NCBI RefSeq assembly: GCF_003048255.1
Contig: NZ_CP028487.1
Location: 3,038,001-3,102,000 of the forward strand
Length of the DNA: 64,000 nt
Reading direction: 5' to 3'
Origin: Yersinia massiliensis
GTDB lineage: Bacteria; Pseudomonadota; Gammaproteobacteria; Enterobacterales; Enterobacteriaceae
Positions 10,727-22,326 of the stretch are shown piece by piece. How positions within the stretch are numbered: position 1 is the stretch's first letter; each line of letters opens with the position of its first letter. The notes under the pieces were generated by a model. That model saw nothing but the letters and a program-made list of their open reading frames with translations, was not told the DNA's origin and did no database searches. The position numbers were made by a program, and so were the translations under genes.

Positions 10727-12619
10727 TTATTGCAGCAAAAGTTCAGCTTGAGGTGAGATTTGTGCACCGGATCTCACCGTCTTATCATAATTGTAAATAT
10801 CTGTTCTAAATTGTGGCTTACCGTCATCCGCAACCCACGCCGTTAGGTAATACAATTGCACCGGAACACGTTGGCGGATATTGACGTAAGTGGTATCCCC
10901 TTGTTTAAGCGTCGATGACACTCGCGCATCATTCCAGCCAGCATCTTGCAACAGCATATTGGCTAAATCAGAGGCTTTATTGACCCGCACACAGCCTGAA
11001 CTCAATGCACGAATATCCTTCTGGAACAGTCCATGGTTCGGCGTATCATGTAAATAAATAGCATCAGAGCTAGGCATATTGAATTTAAATCTTCCCAATG
11101 AATTACTCGCGCCTGGTGCCTGACGCAAACGATAAGGGAAGTTATTAGGCGAAATCATGCTCCAATCAATCATGGAAGGGTCAACGACTTGCGCCTCATT
11201 ACTCCAACCAGACAGCACGGTATAACCGTGGCGTTGGAAATAACCGGCATCATAGCGTGCTTTCGGCACGATATCTTGGCGCACCAGAGACGTCGGCACG
11301 TTCCAAGGTGGATTGACGACAACATTATTCAATGCACTGCTCATCAGTGGCGTCTTACGACTTGGACGCCCCACAATGACTCTTGATGAGAGCACTTCCG
11401 CACCATTCTTATAATAATTCAGAGAATAGTTTGGAATGTTAACCATAATGCCGTTATCAACCTGCCCCGGCAAAATGCGTAACCGCTGGATATTTAATGC
11501 TAACAACGTTGCTCGCGTTTGGGGTGAGACATTTAACCATTCACGGGTACGTACACCGATAACACCATCATCACTCAGTCCATGCCACAGCTGGAAGCGT
11601 TTTACCGCCTCCACCAGCTCTGGCGTATACACATTATCAGTGATAACAGCGGTACTCGTGAGCGGCGCAGATGAAGATGAAGCCACACCACCTGTGACAG
11701 GAATATCAGCAACAGGGGCTGCTGAAGGGCTCACCACCAGACTGTGTGCTTGAGCGCGACTTTTCTCTTCATCAACCGAGAGGTCATCATTAACGGCGGC
11801 AACGGCTGGGTTATCTACAGGGATGACTTCTGGCGCTTTAACTGGCGCAGTCGTTATAGGGTGTAACATCCCAGTTCTATCGAGGATTTCTCGCAATGCT
11901 GGAATGTCGTCACTGAGCTGACCAGGGCGTAAGCTTGGGCCATTCGCCAACTGTGGCCAAGGGCGTTTATCTGCCAGCATCTGTTTTAATGCTTGGTGCA
12001 TTTTATTGTATTGGGGGTGCTGAGGAGCTAATGACGTCAGATAGGCGGCAGTCGAACCCTCTTGTACCGCTTGCTGCCAGCGGTTTAGCTCGGGGGCCGG
12101 TGGCATTGCCATCTTGTAGGGTACATTGCTGTACAACCACACACTGCCGTTGGCACCCACACCCGAGATATAGTGCAGATATCCCAGCATGGCATCAGAT
12201 AAAATCACATCCCGCGCCATGCCGGTAATGTCAGGATCACTCAGCCATTTTACCCACTGCATAAATTGCGGTTGAATACCGGAAAGTGCCACTTCGGCGA
12301 GTTGTTGCTGAAAACGCTGAACAGCGACCTTATCCTGCCACATCGGTTGCATCGCATTAGCAGCATATAGCACGGCTAGATTAGGTGAATAAAAAGGCGT
12401 CACTGTTTTAGGCAATATTGCCGACAGTTGTTCACGGCTTTGTGCCACCGACATGCTGGATGTGGCGGGTATTACCTGACCGCTAGTGGACAGCACCGCA
12501 GAGGAATCTACCGATGTGACCGGTGCCGCTGCCGAGGCAGTAAAAGCAGGCATCAAGCCGCACATTAAAGCGCAATAAAACGCTAATGCGTGTTGCGGAT
12601 TTCGTTTCCCTATCGACAT
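10727..12619 (-). CDS. ldtD: L,D-transpeptidase D (YkuD family)
   Basis: This was formerly ycbB. LdtD forms 3-3 cross-links between meso-DAP residues of peptidoglycan in the periplasm and is insensitive to most beta-lactams except carbapenems. The product has 630 residues against 615 in E. coli. It has a signal peptide at about 1-31, a scaffold domain, and a peptidoglycan-binding segment at about 330-365 (VEAVKRFQLWHGLSDDGVIG). The YkuD domain is at about 390-560, with the catalytic motif HDTPNHGLF (His524) and SSGCVRVN (Cys543). A low-complexity Pro/Ala/Val/Ser stretch at about 255-328 interrupts the peptidoglycan-binding region and varies from E. coli. The start ATG is at 12619. Confidence 0.95.
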   Translation of the reverse strand: MSIGKRNPQHALAFYCALMCGLMPAFTASAAAPVTSVDSSAVLSTSGQVIPATSSMSVAQSREQLSAILPKTVTPFYSPNLAVLYAANAMQPMWQDKVAVQRFQQQLAEVALSGIQPQFMQWVKWLSDPDITGMARDVILSDAMLGYLHYISGVGANGSVWLYSNVPYKMAMPPAPELNRWQQAVQEGSTAAYLTSLAPQHPQYNKMHQALKQMLADKRPWPQLANGPSLRPGQLSDDIPALREILDRTGMLHPITTAPVKAPEVIPVDNPAVAAVNDDLSVDEEKSRAQAHSLVVSPSAAPVADIPVTGGVASSSSAPLTSTAVITDNVYTPELVEAVKRFQLWHGLSDDGVIGVRTREWLNVSPQTRATLLALNIQRLRILPGQVDNGIMVNIPNYSLNYYKNGAEVLSSRVIVGRPSRKTPLMSSALNNVVVNPPWNVPTSLVRQDIVPKARYDAGYFQRHGYTVLSGWSNEAQVVDPSMIDWSMISPNNFPYRLRQAPGASNSLGRFKFNMPSSDAIYLHDTPNHGLFQKDIRALSSGCVRVNKASDLANMLLQDAGWNDARVSSTLKQGDTTYVNIRQRVPVQLYYLTAWVADDGKPQFRTDIYNYDKTVRSGAQISPQAELLLQ

Positions 12620-12665
12620 TCTATGCCCCCAGTGTTCTTGTCAAATACGTCATAGTCTGTCTTTG

Positions 12666-12840
12666 CCCTTCTTCCTTGACATCGCAGCGGCGTTAGCTGC
12701 TCTCACTCACCCGAATCACTTACACAAGTAAGCTCATCGGGATTTATTCGTTGGCTGCCTTGCTGCAACGTCAATGCCTTTGGGCAATACCCTTCTTCCT
12801 TGACATCGCAGCGGCGTTAGCTGCTCTCACTCACCCGAAT
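12666..12840. repeat. Repeat element with two exact 51-bp direct copies
   Basis: A 51-base unit beginning CCCTTCTTCCTTGACATCGC occurs identically at 12666-12716 and 12790-12840, start to start 124 bases. Between the copies, CACTTAC and GTAAG with CCCGA and TCGGG form an interrupted hairpin (about 12710-12742). The wording resembles palindromic intergenic repeats common in Yersinia and Serratia genomes, probably two partly overlapping or nested insertions. It lies between mukB and ldtD and encodes nothing visible. The family assignment is by recall. Confidence 0.75.
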
Positions 12841-12932
12841 TACCGTTGAGTGACCAACCTGATTATTTTAATCATTACATTACGCTAACAGATTTTCTGT
12901 ACTTATAAAATATAACCCGAAATTGTCTCTCA

Positions 12933-12960
12933 AATAAAAATAGCCGCTTTTCAGCGGCCA
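12933..12960 (-). terminator. mukB operon terminator
   Basis: On the minus strand GCCGCT and AGCGGC enclose a four-base loop (12943-12958) followed by a T-rich run (TATTTTTATTTG), about 45 bases after the mukB stop. Confidence 0.8.
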
Positions 12961-13002
12961 TTTATTAGAATTAATAATTCCCGTGCTTTAACTGAACAAC
13001 AA

Positions 13003-16000
13003 TTAACCACCTCTCAGGTGTTCAACTGGCAATGTCGGCATGTCATTCGCAAATCCACGTAAACCAACCACATGCACATGTTCATGATTTTGGAAGACTT
13101 TACGCACCAACTTATAGGTTGTCCCTTTTTCAGGACTAATATTTTCAGGTGCGGCGATAATTAATTGCATTTCCAACCGCTCACACAACTCAAATAATGT
13201 CGCAATGGATTTCGCATCCAGACGTGCGGCCTCATCCAAGAATAGTAATCGGCAAGGGGAAATATCTTTACCACGTAAGCGACGTGATTCTTCTTCCCAG
13301 CTCTGTACCACCATCACCAGAATAGACATCCCCGTACCAATCGCTTCACCGGTAGACAATGCGCCACTTTCAGCACGCAACCAACCATCCGCGCCTCGGT
13401 TAACCTCAACCTCAAGCTCCAAGTAGTTACGATAATCCAGTAACTCTTCCCCGATAGTTTGTGGCAACCGCTGCCCCATATCGATTTGTGGGTTCAGGCG
13501 TTGATACAGTTTCGCCAAGGCTTCCGAGAAGGTCAGGCGGTTGCTATTGAACAAGTCCTGATGCTGTTCTTGCTGCTCAGATAGCACTTCGAGCAAGGTT
13601 GAATGGGCCTCACGCACATTCACATTCAGCCGCACACTCTTCACCTGACCGAATGAAACGGCTTGCAAACCTTGGTTCAGCATGCGGATACGATTCTGCT
13701 CACGTTGAATCGTTTTGCGGATGATATTCGACACACTCTTGGAGCTGATGGCTAATTTCTGCTCACGGGCGGTCAACTCTTCCGTCAAACGACCCAGCTC
13801 TATTTCCATCTGCTCAATGGCTTCGACGGGATCATCGGTACGAATAATATCTTGGCGAATACGCTCACGCAGGTGTTGGTATACCGCGATATAGAATTGG
13901 ATTTTACGCTCTGGCCGTTTTGGATCCTCAGACAAGCGCAACACGTCACGCAGATGTTCGTTGTCAGCGACGGCCAGACGCAATGCCCCCAACGCTTTAT
14001 CCGACATAGAACGCAGTTCATCACCATCCATATAAGCCAGTTCCCGGCGATGTAAACGACGTTCCACGCCATTATCTTTCACCATCCGCATGACGGCACA
14101 CCAGCCCGCTTTCGCCGTGACGACTTGCTCACGAATCTGGTGATAATCCCGCTCCAGCTTGCGTAATTTCTTCTGCAAGCTGTCCATTTCGGCTTCACAG
14201 AAAGTAATCTGTTTTTCCAACTGATTACGGCGCGAACGGTTTGTACTCAATGCTGCATGGAGTTCATCTCGTCGTGTGCGAGCGCGGGCTTCTGCATCAG
14301 CATCGGCCTGAACACCAATATCCACCAGTTCCTGACTCAGCTCCTTCAGCATCTCACGTTTGGCATCATAAGAACTTTTAAGCGAGGCCAGCACTTGGTT
14401 GTACTGCGTAAACTGTGCCTGATATTGGCGCAACTGCTCACGAGCACGGGTACGTTCTGACTCTGCCTGCTCTAAGCGCTGACGCAACTTATCATTGAGA
14501 TCCGAGTTCTCCGTCAGCATGCCAGCGGAGTCGGTATAGCTGAAATGCGCACGGCGCTGAACAACTTCAGTCAGTGCAAAAGCTTGCTGTTTGGCTTGGC
14601 GCTGGCTGTTTTGAGCCAAGGTATAGTTTTCCTGCAACTGTTCATGTTGCTGAGGGTCACTTTGCAAGACAGACAATAAGGGCTCAAGTTTGGTCAGCGA
14701 TGCGCCGTGTTTCTGAATGTGACGAGCCGCTTCTTGCGCTTCAGCCAACTCTTCGGTGATTTCTTCAACTCTGTCAGTCAAAGTATCATCCAGTAGCAAA
14801 GAGACTAAGGGGATCAATCGGTTAAGCGCTGAAATCCCTTCTTTTGCCTGCGCAAACTGCTGGCGCTGCTGCTGGTTTTGATCTTCATGCGTATTCAGCG
14901 CACGTTCAATCTCACTCCGGCGGGTATTCAATAGGCGAATCTCAGCCTCAGGATCAGCATCGAAAGCCACTGCCAGATGAGAGCCAATAAAGCGACTAAA
15001 CGCTTGATGTAAACGCTGCGTTTTTTGCACATCAAATGACAACGTCGCATAGCGTTCAGCCAAGCTATCGCGTTCTTGATACAGCGCTTCTAAGCGATTC
15101 TCACGAGCAGCACGCCCAAATAGTGGCACTTCCGGGTAGCGCGAATAACGCCACTGACGATCCGCAATTTTTACGACGACGGCGTTGTCATGCTCTTCAA
15201 CCGCGAACACGCTGTCATCAAATGACTGCGGGTCCCCTTCGATCAAATAGAGGTCTTCAGGGCAGTCTTCTAGACCGACCAGTTGATCTCGCACTAAAGA
15301 TAAATCAGGCACTACGATGCCGTGGCGTGACGGGCCGTAAAGCGCGGAGAAGTATGGCGCATCGTCGAGGGTGACATCGTCATAAATCTCAGACAACAAC
15401 ACACCACCAAAACGCTCAGCTAACGCAATCATGCGCGCATCTTCAGCGCCACTTGGTTGGCTCAATCGCTCGATTTGGGCATCAATGGCGCGTTTAGTCG
15501 CAGCCACTTCATCACGCTCAACCGTCGTTTCACGCTCACGCTCGAGCAACTGTTGCATGTGCTCAGTGACTTGGCGGCTATCTTCCAGCGCCTCGCCGCT
15601 CTGTTCACTTAATTGGCTCAACGCTTCTTGCGCCGCCAGCCAGACAGGGGCGCGTGCGGTCAATTCCTGAATTTTTAGCTTCAGTTGCTCCAGTTCTTGG
15701 CGCATTTCCATACGCCGCTCGCCAGCATCACTGACACTGAGAGAAAGCTCTTCTACCTGTGATTCCAGCTCACGCTGCAACTCTTCCAACTCTTCCGGCT
15801 GATATGCCTGACCCTGACGTTTGCAGAATTCCTGCAATAGGCGTTCGGCATCTTGCTGGGCACGTAAGCGCTGTTCCAGTTCGGATAAACGCATACGTAA
15901 AGGCTGCACACGTTCGGCCAAATGTTGCTGCGATGGCCAATCACGCAGTAATTCACGCGCGGCTTGCCAAGCTTCACTGCGGCTAACTTGGCCGGCAATA

Positions 16001-17451
16001 TTCACCACCAGCTGGTAGGCCTGTTCAAATTGACTGTGTGCGGCATCAGCCACACTTAATTTTTGCTCAAGCTGCAATAATGATTCGGTCGCTTCCTGCT
16101 CTTTGGCTTGGAAAGTCTCCAGCCAGTCTTCAGCGTTATCCGCTGTTAACTCAGGTAATTGGCACAGTGCACGTGCACGCTCCAGTGCTTGGAGTGCTTG
16201 CTGATACTGAATAGCTCGGGTCTGTTGAACATCCAGCGCTTGCTGGTAATCGGCTAACTGACTTTTCAGCTCATCCACTTCCAGCTCAGCGGCTTCAGCG
16301 CGTGCTTCGTTATCCGCCTGCTGCTCGCCAGCTTCCCCAACGACTTCACTTTGTTCTTCCAGCCGATAGGTTAGTTCTTCCAAATCACTCTGATAGCGCT
16401 CGATTTTTTCCTGCTGACGCATCGCTGTCTGTACCAGACTTAAGTGGTCACTAGCAGCTTGGTAATCCGTTTCGAGATCCGACTCTGCGCCACTTTGCTC
16501 CGCCAATTCGCGGGACATCTCTACATGCCGGTACTGTTCCGTCACCAATTGTTTGCGACTGGTCAGCAAATCACGGCGCAAGACCAGCGCACCATCGAGG
16601 TGAATACGCCGCTCATTGGCATGGCGCATGTAGTCGGCAGCAACATAAGACGTAGCTTCTGAAATCAGGTGCTTAAACAGGTCACGGTCTGACTGTGTGA
16701 CACGAATGGCTTCAAGCGTCATGCGGTTCTCACGTAATGCCGCTTCCATATCTTGGAAGGCTTTACGCACGCCGCTATTTTCTGGCAATAAGTAATCGCG
16801 CAGTGAACGGGTAATAGCGCTGGAGATCCCGCCGTACAACGAGGCTTCAATCAAGCGATAGAACTTGCTGCGATCTGCTGAAGAGCGCAAACGCTTCGGA
16901 ATCACACCCAAATCAAACATGAGGGAATGATAATCAGTGATGGAGTTAAATTGCTTAAACTGCACCCCTTCCATCTCTTCGACACGTTCTTTCAGCTCTT
17001 GCAACGACAGTACACGTGCCTGACGTTCGCCCACGACCTCGGTGAGGATCTGTGTGGGTTGGATGGCCGTCGGCAACCCTTGAATGGTGAAGGGTTTGAT
17101 GTCTACTTTACGGTCACGCCCCGCCACTTGCTGCAAGCGTACACCGACCACAATGCGCTGATGACGTGAGTTGACTACGTCTAACGTTGAATAACAGACA
17201 CCTGCACGCAGTTTACCGTGTAAGCCTTTATCACGGGAGCCGCTGGTCGCCCCCGCTTCGGTGGTGTTACGAAAGTGCAGCAGCGTCAGGTCAGGAATCA
17301 GTGCTGTGACAAAAGCGGCCATAGCGGTCGATTTACCCGCCCCATTACCGCCCGATAACGTGGTCACAAGCTCATCAAGATCGAAAGTCCGAGCAAAGAA
17401 ACCATTCCAGTTAACCAAGGTCAGTGAGCGAAATTTACCGCGTTCAATCAT
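13003..17451 (-). CDS. mukB: Chromosome condensin MukB (SMC-like)
   Basis: MukB is the SMC-like ATPase of the MukBEF condensin, which compacts and orders sister chromosomes and contacts topoisomerase IV. It has 1482 residues (E. coli 1486). The Walker A motif GGNGAGKST is at 34-42, followed by a coiled coil, the hinge (about 660-790, with [11 protein letters not shown] and DLYLIEGD), and a second coiled coil. The C-terminal head has the signature [10 protein letters not shown] near 1363 and Walker [12 protein letters not shown] near 1405. The start codon overlaps the mukE stop by 4 bases (ATGA). It is the last gene of cmoM-mukF-mukE-mukB. Confidence 0.98.
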   Translation of the reverse strand: MIERGKFRSLTLVNWNGFFARTFDLDELVTTLSGGNGAGKSTAMAAFVTALIPDLTLLHFRNTTEAGATSGSRDKGLHGKLRAGVCYSTLDVVNSRHQRIVVGVRLQQVAGRDRKVDIKPFTIQGLPTAIQPTQILTEVVGERQARVLSLQELKERVEEMEGVQFKQFNSITDYHSLMFDLGVIPKRLRSSADRSKFYRLIEASLYGGISSAITRSLRDYLLPENSGVRKAFQDMEAALRENRMTLEAIRVTQSDRDLFKHLISEATSYVAADYMRHANERRIHLDGALVLRRDLLTSRKQLVTEQYRHVEMSRELAEQSGAESDLETDYQAASDHLSLVQTAMRQQEKIERYQSDLEELTYRLEEQSEVVGEAGEQQADNEARAEAAELEVDELKSQLADYQQALDVQQTRAIQYQQALQALERARALCQLPELTADNAEDWLETFQAKEQEATESLLQLEQKLSVADAAHSQFEQAYQLVVNIAGQVSRSEAWQAARELLRDWPSQQHLAERVQPLRMRLSELEQRLRAQQDAERLLQEFCKRQGQAYQPEELEELQRELESQVEELSLSVSDAGERRMEMRQELEQLKLKIQELTARAPVWLAAQEALSQLSEQSGEALEDSRQVTEHMQQLLERERETTVERDEVAATKRAIDAQIERLSQPSGAEDARMIALAERFGGVLLSEIYDDVTLDDAPYFSALYGPSRHGIVVPDLSLVRDQLVGLEDCPEDLYLIEGDPQSFDDSVFAVEEHDNAVVVKIADRQWRYSRYPEVPLFGRAARENRLEALYQERDSLAERYATLSFDVQKTQRLHQAFSRFIGSHLAVAFDADPEAEIRLLNTRRSEIERALNTHEDQNQQQRQQFAQAKEGISALNRLIPLVSLLLDDTLTDRVEEITEELAEAQEAARHIQKHGASLTKLEPLLSVLQSDPQQHEQLQENYTLAQNSQRQAKQQAFALTEVVQRRAHFSYTDSAGMLTENSDLNDKLRQRLEQAESERTRAREQLRQYQAQFTQYNQVLASLKSSYDAKREMLKELSQELVDIGVQADADAEARARTRRDELHAALSTNRSRRNQLEKQITFCEAEMDSLQKKLRKLERDYHQIREQVVTAKAGWCAVMRMVKDNGVERRLHRRELAYMDGDELRSMSDKALGALRLAVADNEHLRDVLRLSEDPKRPERKIQFYIAVYQHLRERIRQDIIRTDDPVEAIEQMEIELGRLTEELTAREQKLAISSKSVSNIIRKTIQREQNRIRMLNQGLQAVSFGQVKSVRLNVNVREAHSTLLEVLSEQQEQHQDLFNSNRLTFSEALAKLYQRLNPQIDMGQRLPQTIGEELLDYRNYLELEVEVNRGADGWLRAESGALSTGEAIGTGMSILVMVVQSWEEESRRLRGKDISPCRLLFLDEAARLDAKSIATLFELCERLEMQLIIAAPENISPEKGTTYKLVRKVFQNHEHVHVVGLRGFANDMPTLPVEHLRGG

Positions 17452-18176
17452 TCCTGTTCATCCTCTGCACTGTCCATTGTATTGCCCATGTTGATATCTG
17501 CTTCATCGACTTCATCATGGAGTGACAGACTATTTTCCACCGCCATCGCCTCGCCATCACGGATCATGCGTAACTGAGCCTCACGTGGATCATCGCCGCT
17601 GCGCACATCGGCACCAAAACGGAAGACCGCTTCAGTAATGCGAAACTTGCTGCTGTCATTACCCATAAAGTAGATCATGCCCAGCCGACGTAGCCGATTA
17701 AGTGACGTTCGTACTTTTTCTTGCAGCTTTTGTTTATCCAAATCCGAACCGGTCGAGCGCTGGTTAACAAACTTCAGCAACTTGCTCTCATCAGCCAGAC
17801 TCAGTAATTCTTCGTACAGTTCGTGCTGAGCGAAGATCCCTTCATGGGCCAAACGCTCTGGGCTGAGATACAGATAACACAGGATTTTGCCCACCATCAT
17901 ATCCAGCTCAGAAAGCACAGAGCGTGGGATAAGCGTGGTAGAGCGTGGGCGTAAATAGAAGAAACCTTCCGGCGCGCGAATTAATTCCACGTTATAGCGG
18001 GTATAAAATTCTTCCAATTGCTCCTGAAAATCCATCAGGAAAGCATGATTATCCAACTCATCGATGCCAATATGACGGCCCGCACGCAACTGGCTATCCA
18101 GCGCTGGAAACAGTGAATTGGCCAATGCCTGAGCCAGTTTAACCGGCATTACTACTTCAGTATTTGTTGATGACAT
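17448..18176 (-). CDS. mukE: Condensin subunit MukE
   Basis: MukE is a winged-helix subunit that binds MukF and bridges it to the MukB heads. The start is the ATG at 18176 ([20 protein letters not shown]), aligned with E. coli MukE (234 residues), giving 242 residues here. The highly conserved core includes [15 protein letters not shown] and [19 protein letters not shown]. The extra residues are in the acidic C-terminal tail. It overlaps the end of mukF by 20 bases and the start of mukB by 4, implying tight translational coupling. An in-frame upstream extension lies inside mukF and was rejected. Confidence 0.97.
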   Translation of the reverse strand: MSSTNTEVVMPVKLAQALANSLFPALDSQLRAGRHIGIDELDNHAFLMDFQEQLEEFYTRYNVELIRAPEGFFYLRPRSTTLIPRSVLSELDMMVGKILCYLYLSPERLAHEGIFAQHELYEELLSLADESKLLKFVNQRSTGSDLDKQKLQEKVRTSLNRLRRLGMIYFMGNDSSKFRITEAVFRFGADVRSGDDPREAQLRMIRDGEAMAVENSLSLHDEVDEADINMGNTMDSAEDEQE

Positions 18177-19479
18177 GTGCCTGCACCTTGGCTCCGTAAT
18201 CATTGATTGCCAGCCATTCGGCAGGTAACCCTGAGAAATCGGCTTCGGCCACACCAAGGCGAACTGCTTGGTCGACCAGGATACGAGCCACGTCGAAATG
18301 ACGAGCACGCGGATATTGCACGAGGTATTCGCGCATCACTTCCCCCAAATTGAGCGGCATTTTTTGTTGCTGATACACCAGCAATGCCTGTTCAATCATG
18401 GCGGCTAACTGTTCTCGGATCTGATTGAACTCTTCGAATTCCAGATCCGGTGGCAGCTCCCCTGTGACTTCTTCGCTACGCAATGACAGTTCTTCATCAC
18501 GCATATCCAGCAAACGATCCGCGTTGGCGTAGGTTAAAGCCCAAGGACTATCAAAATAGTTCTGCACTGATTGGCGCAAGCGTTGAGCAAAGACACGGTT
18601 TTTATCCATATCTATCGCCGTACGGATAAACTTATGCACGTGGCGGTCATAGCCGATCCACAGGTCAATAGCCTGTTGGCCCCAACTGATGATACGGTCA
18701 AGTTTGCTTTGTAAATCAAAGACTAATTTATCAACCAAATCCAAACCAACATTGCCAATGGTGGCTTCTTGGATACGCAATAAATTCGCCTGAAGCTTAT
18801 CCCCTGCGGCTTCCAACGTATCTTGTAACTCACGCAGCGTCCCTGAAGTTTCGGACAACAGGACTTCACAACTGGCGATGGCTGCGCGCCAATCTTGATT
18901 TAACAGCGCAGCGATATCTTCTTTTACGCTGTGTTGCTGTTCATCCATTAAGCGCTGCGTCATATCGATACTGTCGAAAATTTCAGCCACAGAATATTTT
19001 AGGGGCGCAAAGACATTACGGTGCCAATGGAATTCATCGCCACCTTCTTCTGCCGCTTCAGCTGCACGCTGTAGTTCTTGCGCGACAATCGACAGCTGCA
19101 TTGATAAGCGCAGCGTAGAGAATTCACGCTGGCGAATATAGTAATCAGTAATGCCTATACCTAAAGGTGTCAGGCGGTAAATAGCATTACCATCTGCCAT
19201 TTCACTGGTAAATCGGTTCAATAAACGCTGGCGTACCATGTCATTGATGGCGTTATTTGCCCGAACGGTGACGGTTTCGGAGGTCTGCTCAAAACCCTTG
19301 CTGACATGACGAAATGCGTCAATCAACTCACCTTCGCTCATTTCACCGTCGAGTCGCTCACCGTTTAACGTCGCAATCGCCATCAAAAAGGCCAGACGCT
19401 CGGTTGGTAGCGTAATCGAGAAATCATTTTTCCGCGCCCAGGCGACCAGTTCGGGGACTGTCTGGGAAAATTCACTCAT
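18157..19479 (-). CDS. mukF: Condensin subunit MukF (kleisin)
   Basis: MukF is the kleisin of the MukBEF complex. It dimerises through its N-terminal winged-helix domain and joins two MukB heads. It is 440 residues, identical in length to E. coli, from [20 protein letters not shown] to the C-terminal QAHVINKY. Visible segments are the winged helix (about 1-118), a helical bundle with long helices (about 120-290), the acidic linker around [16 protein letters not shown] (about 330-345), and the C-terminal winged helix. Its start overlaps the cmoM stop by 4 bases. Confidence 0.97.
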   Translation of the reverse strand: MSEFSQTVPELVAWARKNDFSITLPTERLAFLMAIATLNGERLDGEMSEGELIDAFRHVSKGFEQTSETVTVRANNAINDMVRQRLLNRFTSEMADGNAIYRLTPLGIGITDYYIRQREFSTLRLSMQLSIVAQELQRAAEAAEEGGDEFHWHRNVFAPLKYSVAEIFDSIDMTQRLMDEQQHSVKEDIAALLNQDWRAAIASCEVLLSETSGTLRELQDTLEAAGDKLQANLLRIQEATIGNVGLDLVDKLVFDLQSKLDRIISWGQQAIDLWIGYDRHVHKFIRTAIDMDKNRVFAQRLRQSVQNYFDSPWALTYANADRLLDMRDEELSLRSEEVTGELPPDLEFEEFNQIREQLAAMIEQALLVYQQQKMPLNLGEVMREYLVQYPRARHFDVARILVDQAVRLGVAEADFSGLPAEWLAINDYGAKVQAHVINKY

Positions 19480-20261
19480 AATGGGTCCTTCAGATTCGGC
19501 TTAAACGCCATGACATGCACGTAGCGCCCCAAACTGATAAAGGGCTCCTGACGGCAATAGCGCTGTTCCAACGCCAATAATTCAGCAAACTCATCGACTT
19601 GTTGCTGCTTATTTTTCATGTAATCGTGAAACACCCGTACTCCTGTTTTACCGCTAATGGATAACCCCATTTGCTCAAGCCAACCATATACCGTTGGCGG
19701 ATCCAGTGGGTATTGCGGTGATAACGAGCGCTGCCGACGCCTTTTAACGCCGGGTATCGCTAACTGAAAGTTACCTAACACCGCATTGCGCATCACCAAT
19801 CCGCTGGCATTGAAAAACATCAATGAGAGCGCGCCACCTGGATTTAACGCATCAAAAAGTATTTGCAGAACTTCTTGTGGCTCTGCAATCCATTCTAAAA
19901 CCGCATGGAACAATATCAGATCAACCGGCTGTTCTAAATGTTGGGTGATGTCCTGAGCCGCACTTTGTACAAATTGCATGTTGTGGCTCACACCTTTTTC
20001 TTCAGCTGCAAGTTTTGCTCGCTGGATCATCTCAGCGGACAGGTCACATAATAATACCTGATGACCGAGTGCCGCCAGTTGGCAAGCCATATGCCCTTCG
20101 CCGCCACCCGCATCTAAAATCCGCAAAGGTCGTTGCGGCAGTTGCGCTAACAGCTCGGTAATATCTTGCCAAACAACCGCCTGGCGAATCATTCCCTTCG
20201 TCGTACCATAGATATTGCGGGAAAATTTCTCGGCAATATCATCGAAATTACGATCCTGCAT
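19476..20261 (-). CDS. cmoM: tRNA cmo5U34 carboxymethyl-ester methyltransferase
   Basis: This was formerly smtA. CmoM methylates the carboxyl group of 5-carboxymethoxyuridine at the wobble position of certain tRNAs, using S-adenosylmethionine. It has 261 residues, the E. coli length. The class I methyltransferase motif LDAGGGEG is near residue 47, LCDLSAEMI near 70 and the [10 protein letters not shown] acceptor region near 115. The ATG at 20261 ([19 protein letters not shown]) aligns with E. coli and has GGAG nine bases upstream. An in-frame TTG two codons earlier was rejected. First gene of the muk operon, divergent from elyC. Confidence 0.95.
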   Translation of the reverse strand: MQDRNFDDIAEKFSRNIYGTTKGMIRQAVVWQDITELLAQLPQRPLRILDAGGGEGHMACQLAALGHQVLLCDLSAEMIQRAKLAAEEKGVSHNMQFVQSAAQDITQHLEQPVDLILFHAVLEWIAEPQEVLQILFDALNPGGALSLMFFNASGLVMRNAVLGNFQLAIPGVKRRRQRSLSPQYPLDPPTVYGWLEQMGLSISGKTGVRVFHDYMKNKQQQVDEFAELLALEQRYCRQEPFISLGRYVHVMAFKPNLKDPL

Positions 20262-20460
20262 GAACAACGGCTCCGCCAGTGACTTTGGTTAAATCTATAG
20301 CTATTGATTAACCGGCCTTATTGAGACTCGCAAATCAATGGCTACAGCAAAAAGAATGCCTGCTAACCTGCTATTTTGGCACAGCCTGACTTAGAATAAA
20401 TCTTCTTGACCAGTAATCCACGCCAAATGCCGTTTTTTCAGTCAAAAGGTCTCTGTTTTT

Positions 20461-21252
20461 ATGCTTTTTACCTTAAAAAAATTTGTCGGCGGCTTATTAA
20501 TGCCCCTGCCTTTTCTACTTATCATTATGGGACTGGCATTAATCTTATTGTGGTTTACACGCTGGCAGAAAAGTGGCAAAACACTTTTCACATTCAGTTG
20601 GCTGGTATTATTGCTGATTAGTTTACAACCTGTCGCCGATCGCCTGCTATTGCCATTAGAAAAACAGTACACCACCTATCAGGGAAGCGACCCAGTAGAA
20701 TACATTGTTGTTCTTGGCGGCGGCTACACGTTTAATCCGAATTGGGCACCAAGTTCGAATTTATTTGCGAATAGCTTACCTAGGGTCACCGAGGGAATTA
20801 GGCTATACCGTGCCCATCCCCATGCAAAAATGGTCTTTACAGGTGGTAATAACACCGGCAGTCAAAGCAGTGCGAAAACTGCCGCCCAAGTTGCCGAAAG
20901 TTTAGGTGTTCCGCCGACAAATATTGTGGCCTTAGACCAACCCAAAGATACCGTGGAAGAAGCAGCCGCAGTCGCTGCCTTGGTGGGAGATAAGCCATTT
21001 TTATTAGTGACATCAGCAAATCATTTACCACGGGCGATAAAATTCTTTACTGGCATTGGGCTGCACCCGATACCGGCTCCCGCCAACCAATTAGCGATCA
21101 CCACGCCCCTACATATTTGGGAGCGTAGCTTACCGGCGGCAACCTATTTAGGCCATACCGAACGTGCGTGGTATGAGACATTAGGATTACTATGGCAAAA
21201 ATTAACGGGGAATTATCGTGATGATAAAAATAGCAGCGATAAAACCCATTGA
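20461..21252 (+). CDS. elyC: Envelope biogenesis factor ElyC (DUF218)
   Basis: This was formerly ycbC. ElyC is an inner-membrane DUF218 protein that in E. coli supports cell-wall integrity and lipid-carrier-dependent peptidoglycan synthesis at low temperature. The 263-residue product has two N-terminal membrane helices (about 10-32 and 38-55). A DUF218 domain follows (about 80-240) with VVLGGGYTFNP, FTGGNNTG and TSANHLPRA. The ATG at 20461 has AAGG upstream. It converges on ycbJ, from which it is separated by only 9 bases. Confidence 0.93.
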   Translation: MLFTLKKFVGGLLMPLPFLLIIMGLALILLWFTRWQKSGKTLFTFSWLVLLLISLQPVADRLLLPLEKQYTTYQGSDPVEYIVVLGGGYTFNPNWAPSSNLFANSLPRVTEGIRLYRAHPHAKMVFTGGNNTGSQSSAKTAAQVAESLGVPPTNIVALDQPKDTVEEAAAVAALVGDKPFLLVTSANHLPRAIKFFTGIGLHPIPAPANQLAITTPLHIWERSLPAATYLGHTERAWYETLGLLWQKLTGNYRDDKNSSDKTH

Positions 21253-21261
21253 TTCAGGATA

Positions 21262-22155
21262 CTAATTGAGCCAAGGCAGAAGTTGCCTTGCAGCGTTATC
21301 AAATATAGCGCGATCGAGATTGCCCGTATGAATAAAGCGAGAGACTAACTCCCAAATCGTATATAACCAGCGGCGGGCAACGAAAGATTCAGAGACTGGC
21401 GCTTTAGTGAGATAGCGATAAAAGAGCTGACTCGGCATGCCCTCTTCGCTAAGGCGGAATAAGTCATATTCACGCGGTGCCCATAACATGGGGCCAGGAT
21501 TCAGCATGGCTAATAACTGATCACTGCGCGGATCTTTTAACATGCTACGTAAAGTTAAATTGCCGTGAACCAGCACCGAACTGTCATCAAAACCGGCGAA
21601 AAGTGTTTTTAGTGAGGCTCTGGAGCGGTAAAGTATCGCCCTGTCTTCTAACGTCATGAGCGGTGAATTGATATTCGATAAGCTGGCCCACAACACTTCA
21701 ACCCGTTGCTGGTACCAACTGAACCAATCATTTTCTTGCGTGCTGTCAACATTGCCGACACAGCCATGACTATCAATTCGATGCCATGCCAATACGCCCT
21801 CTACAATTTGATCCATCAGAGCATTCCATCGATCCCCCGTCCGTGTGGGCGCTTCTACTGACACACCTCGCAAGCGTTCCATCAGCAGAATTTCTTTGTA
21901 AGGAGACTCATGAGTCATCACCAAGCCGTACACGGTGGGTAAGCGAATATCGCCCTCTCGTGCCAACATTGACAATTTATAGGCCTCTTGCTGGGCGATC
22001 CCCTGACAAACATAACTCTTAGCCAATAATGGAATAGCCTGCCCCTGCTGGTTATACATGGCATACAGGTGGGCATACGGCTGCTCGCTGATACGTTCAA
22101 GGCGGGATACCGACTCCCCGAGCACGACACTTAACTCAGCTTTCAGCTGCTCCAT
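21262..22155 (-). CDS. ycbJ: YcbJ, phosphotransferase-like protein of unknown role
   Basis: The 297-residue product is the same length as E. coli YcbJ and similar along its whole length (MEQLKAEL, LLMERLRGVSVEAP, STQENDWFSWYQ, VLVHGNLTLRSMLKD, MLWAPREYDLFRL). It has the layout of an aminoglycoside-phosphotransferase/kinase-like fold: LVHGNLTLRSML sits where that fold has its catalytic HGDlhxxN loop. The usual Asp is Asn here, as in E. coli YcbJ, so catalysis is doubtful. Function is unknown. It is expressed toward elyC. Confidence 0.85.
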   Translation of the reverse strand: MEQLKAELSVVLGESVSRLERISEQPYAHLYAMYNQQGQAIPLLAKSYVCQGIAQQEAYKLSMLAREGDIRLPTVYGLVMTHESPYKEILLMERLRGVSVEAPTRTGDRWNALMDQIVEGVLAWHRIDSHGCVGNVDSTQENDWFSWYQQRVEVLWASLSNINSPLMTLEDRAILYRSRASLKTLFAGFDDSSVLVHGNLTLRSMLKDPRSDQLLAMLNPGPMLWAPREYDLFRLSEEGMPSQLFYRYLTKAPVSESFVARRWLYTIWELVSRFIHTGNLDRAIFDNAARQLLPWLN

Positions 22156-22282
22156 AGAGTTCTATCCAATTATCTGATGAAAGTTATTCTTCATCATGGG
22201 ATGGCAGGCGGGAGATTTCCAGAATGCAGATCAAATAATATCCACAATATAAAGTTAAACAGCGGAATACAGAATAAACTCA

Positions 22283-22312
22283 ATAAAAAACCAGACCCTA
22301 GCGAGTCTGGCT
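22283..22312 (-). terminator. kdsB terminator
   Basis: On the minus strand CCAGAC and GTCTGG pair around an eight-base loop (22291-22310), followed by TTTTTTA, 17 bases past the kdsB stop. Confidence 0.8.
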
Positions 22313-22326
22313 CTATTATTTGGTCA

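Noticed and set aside
12666..12840. CRISPR array from the repeated 51-bp unit
   Set aside because: Only two copies, too long a unit and a spacer of 73 bases with its own hairpin; no cas genes nearby.
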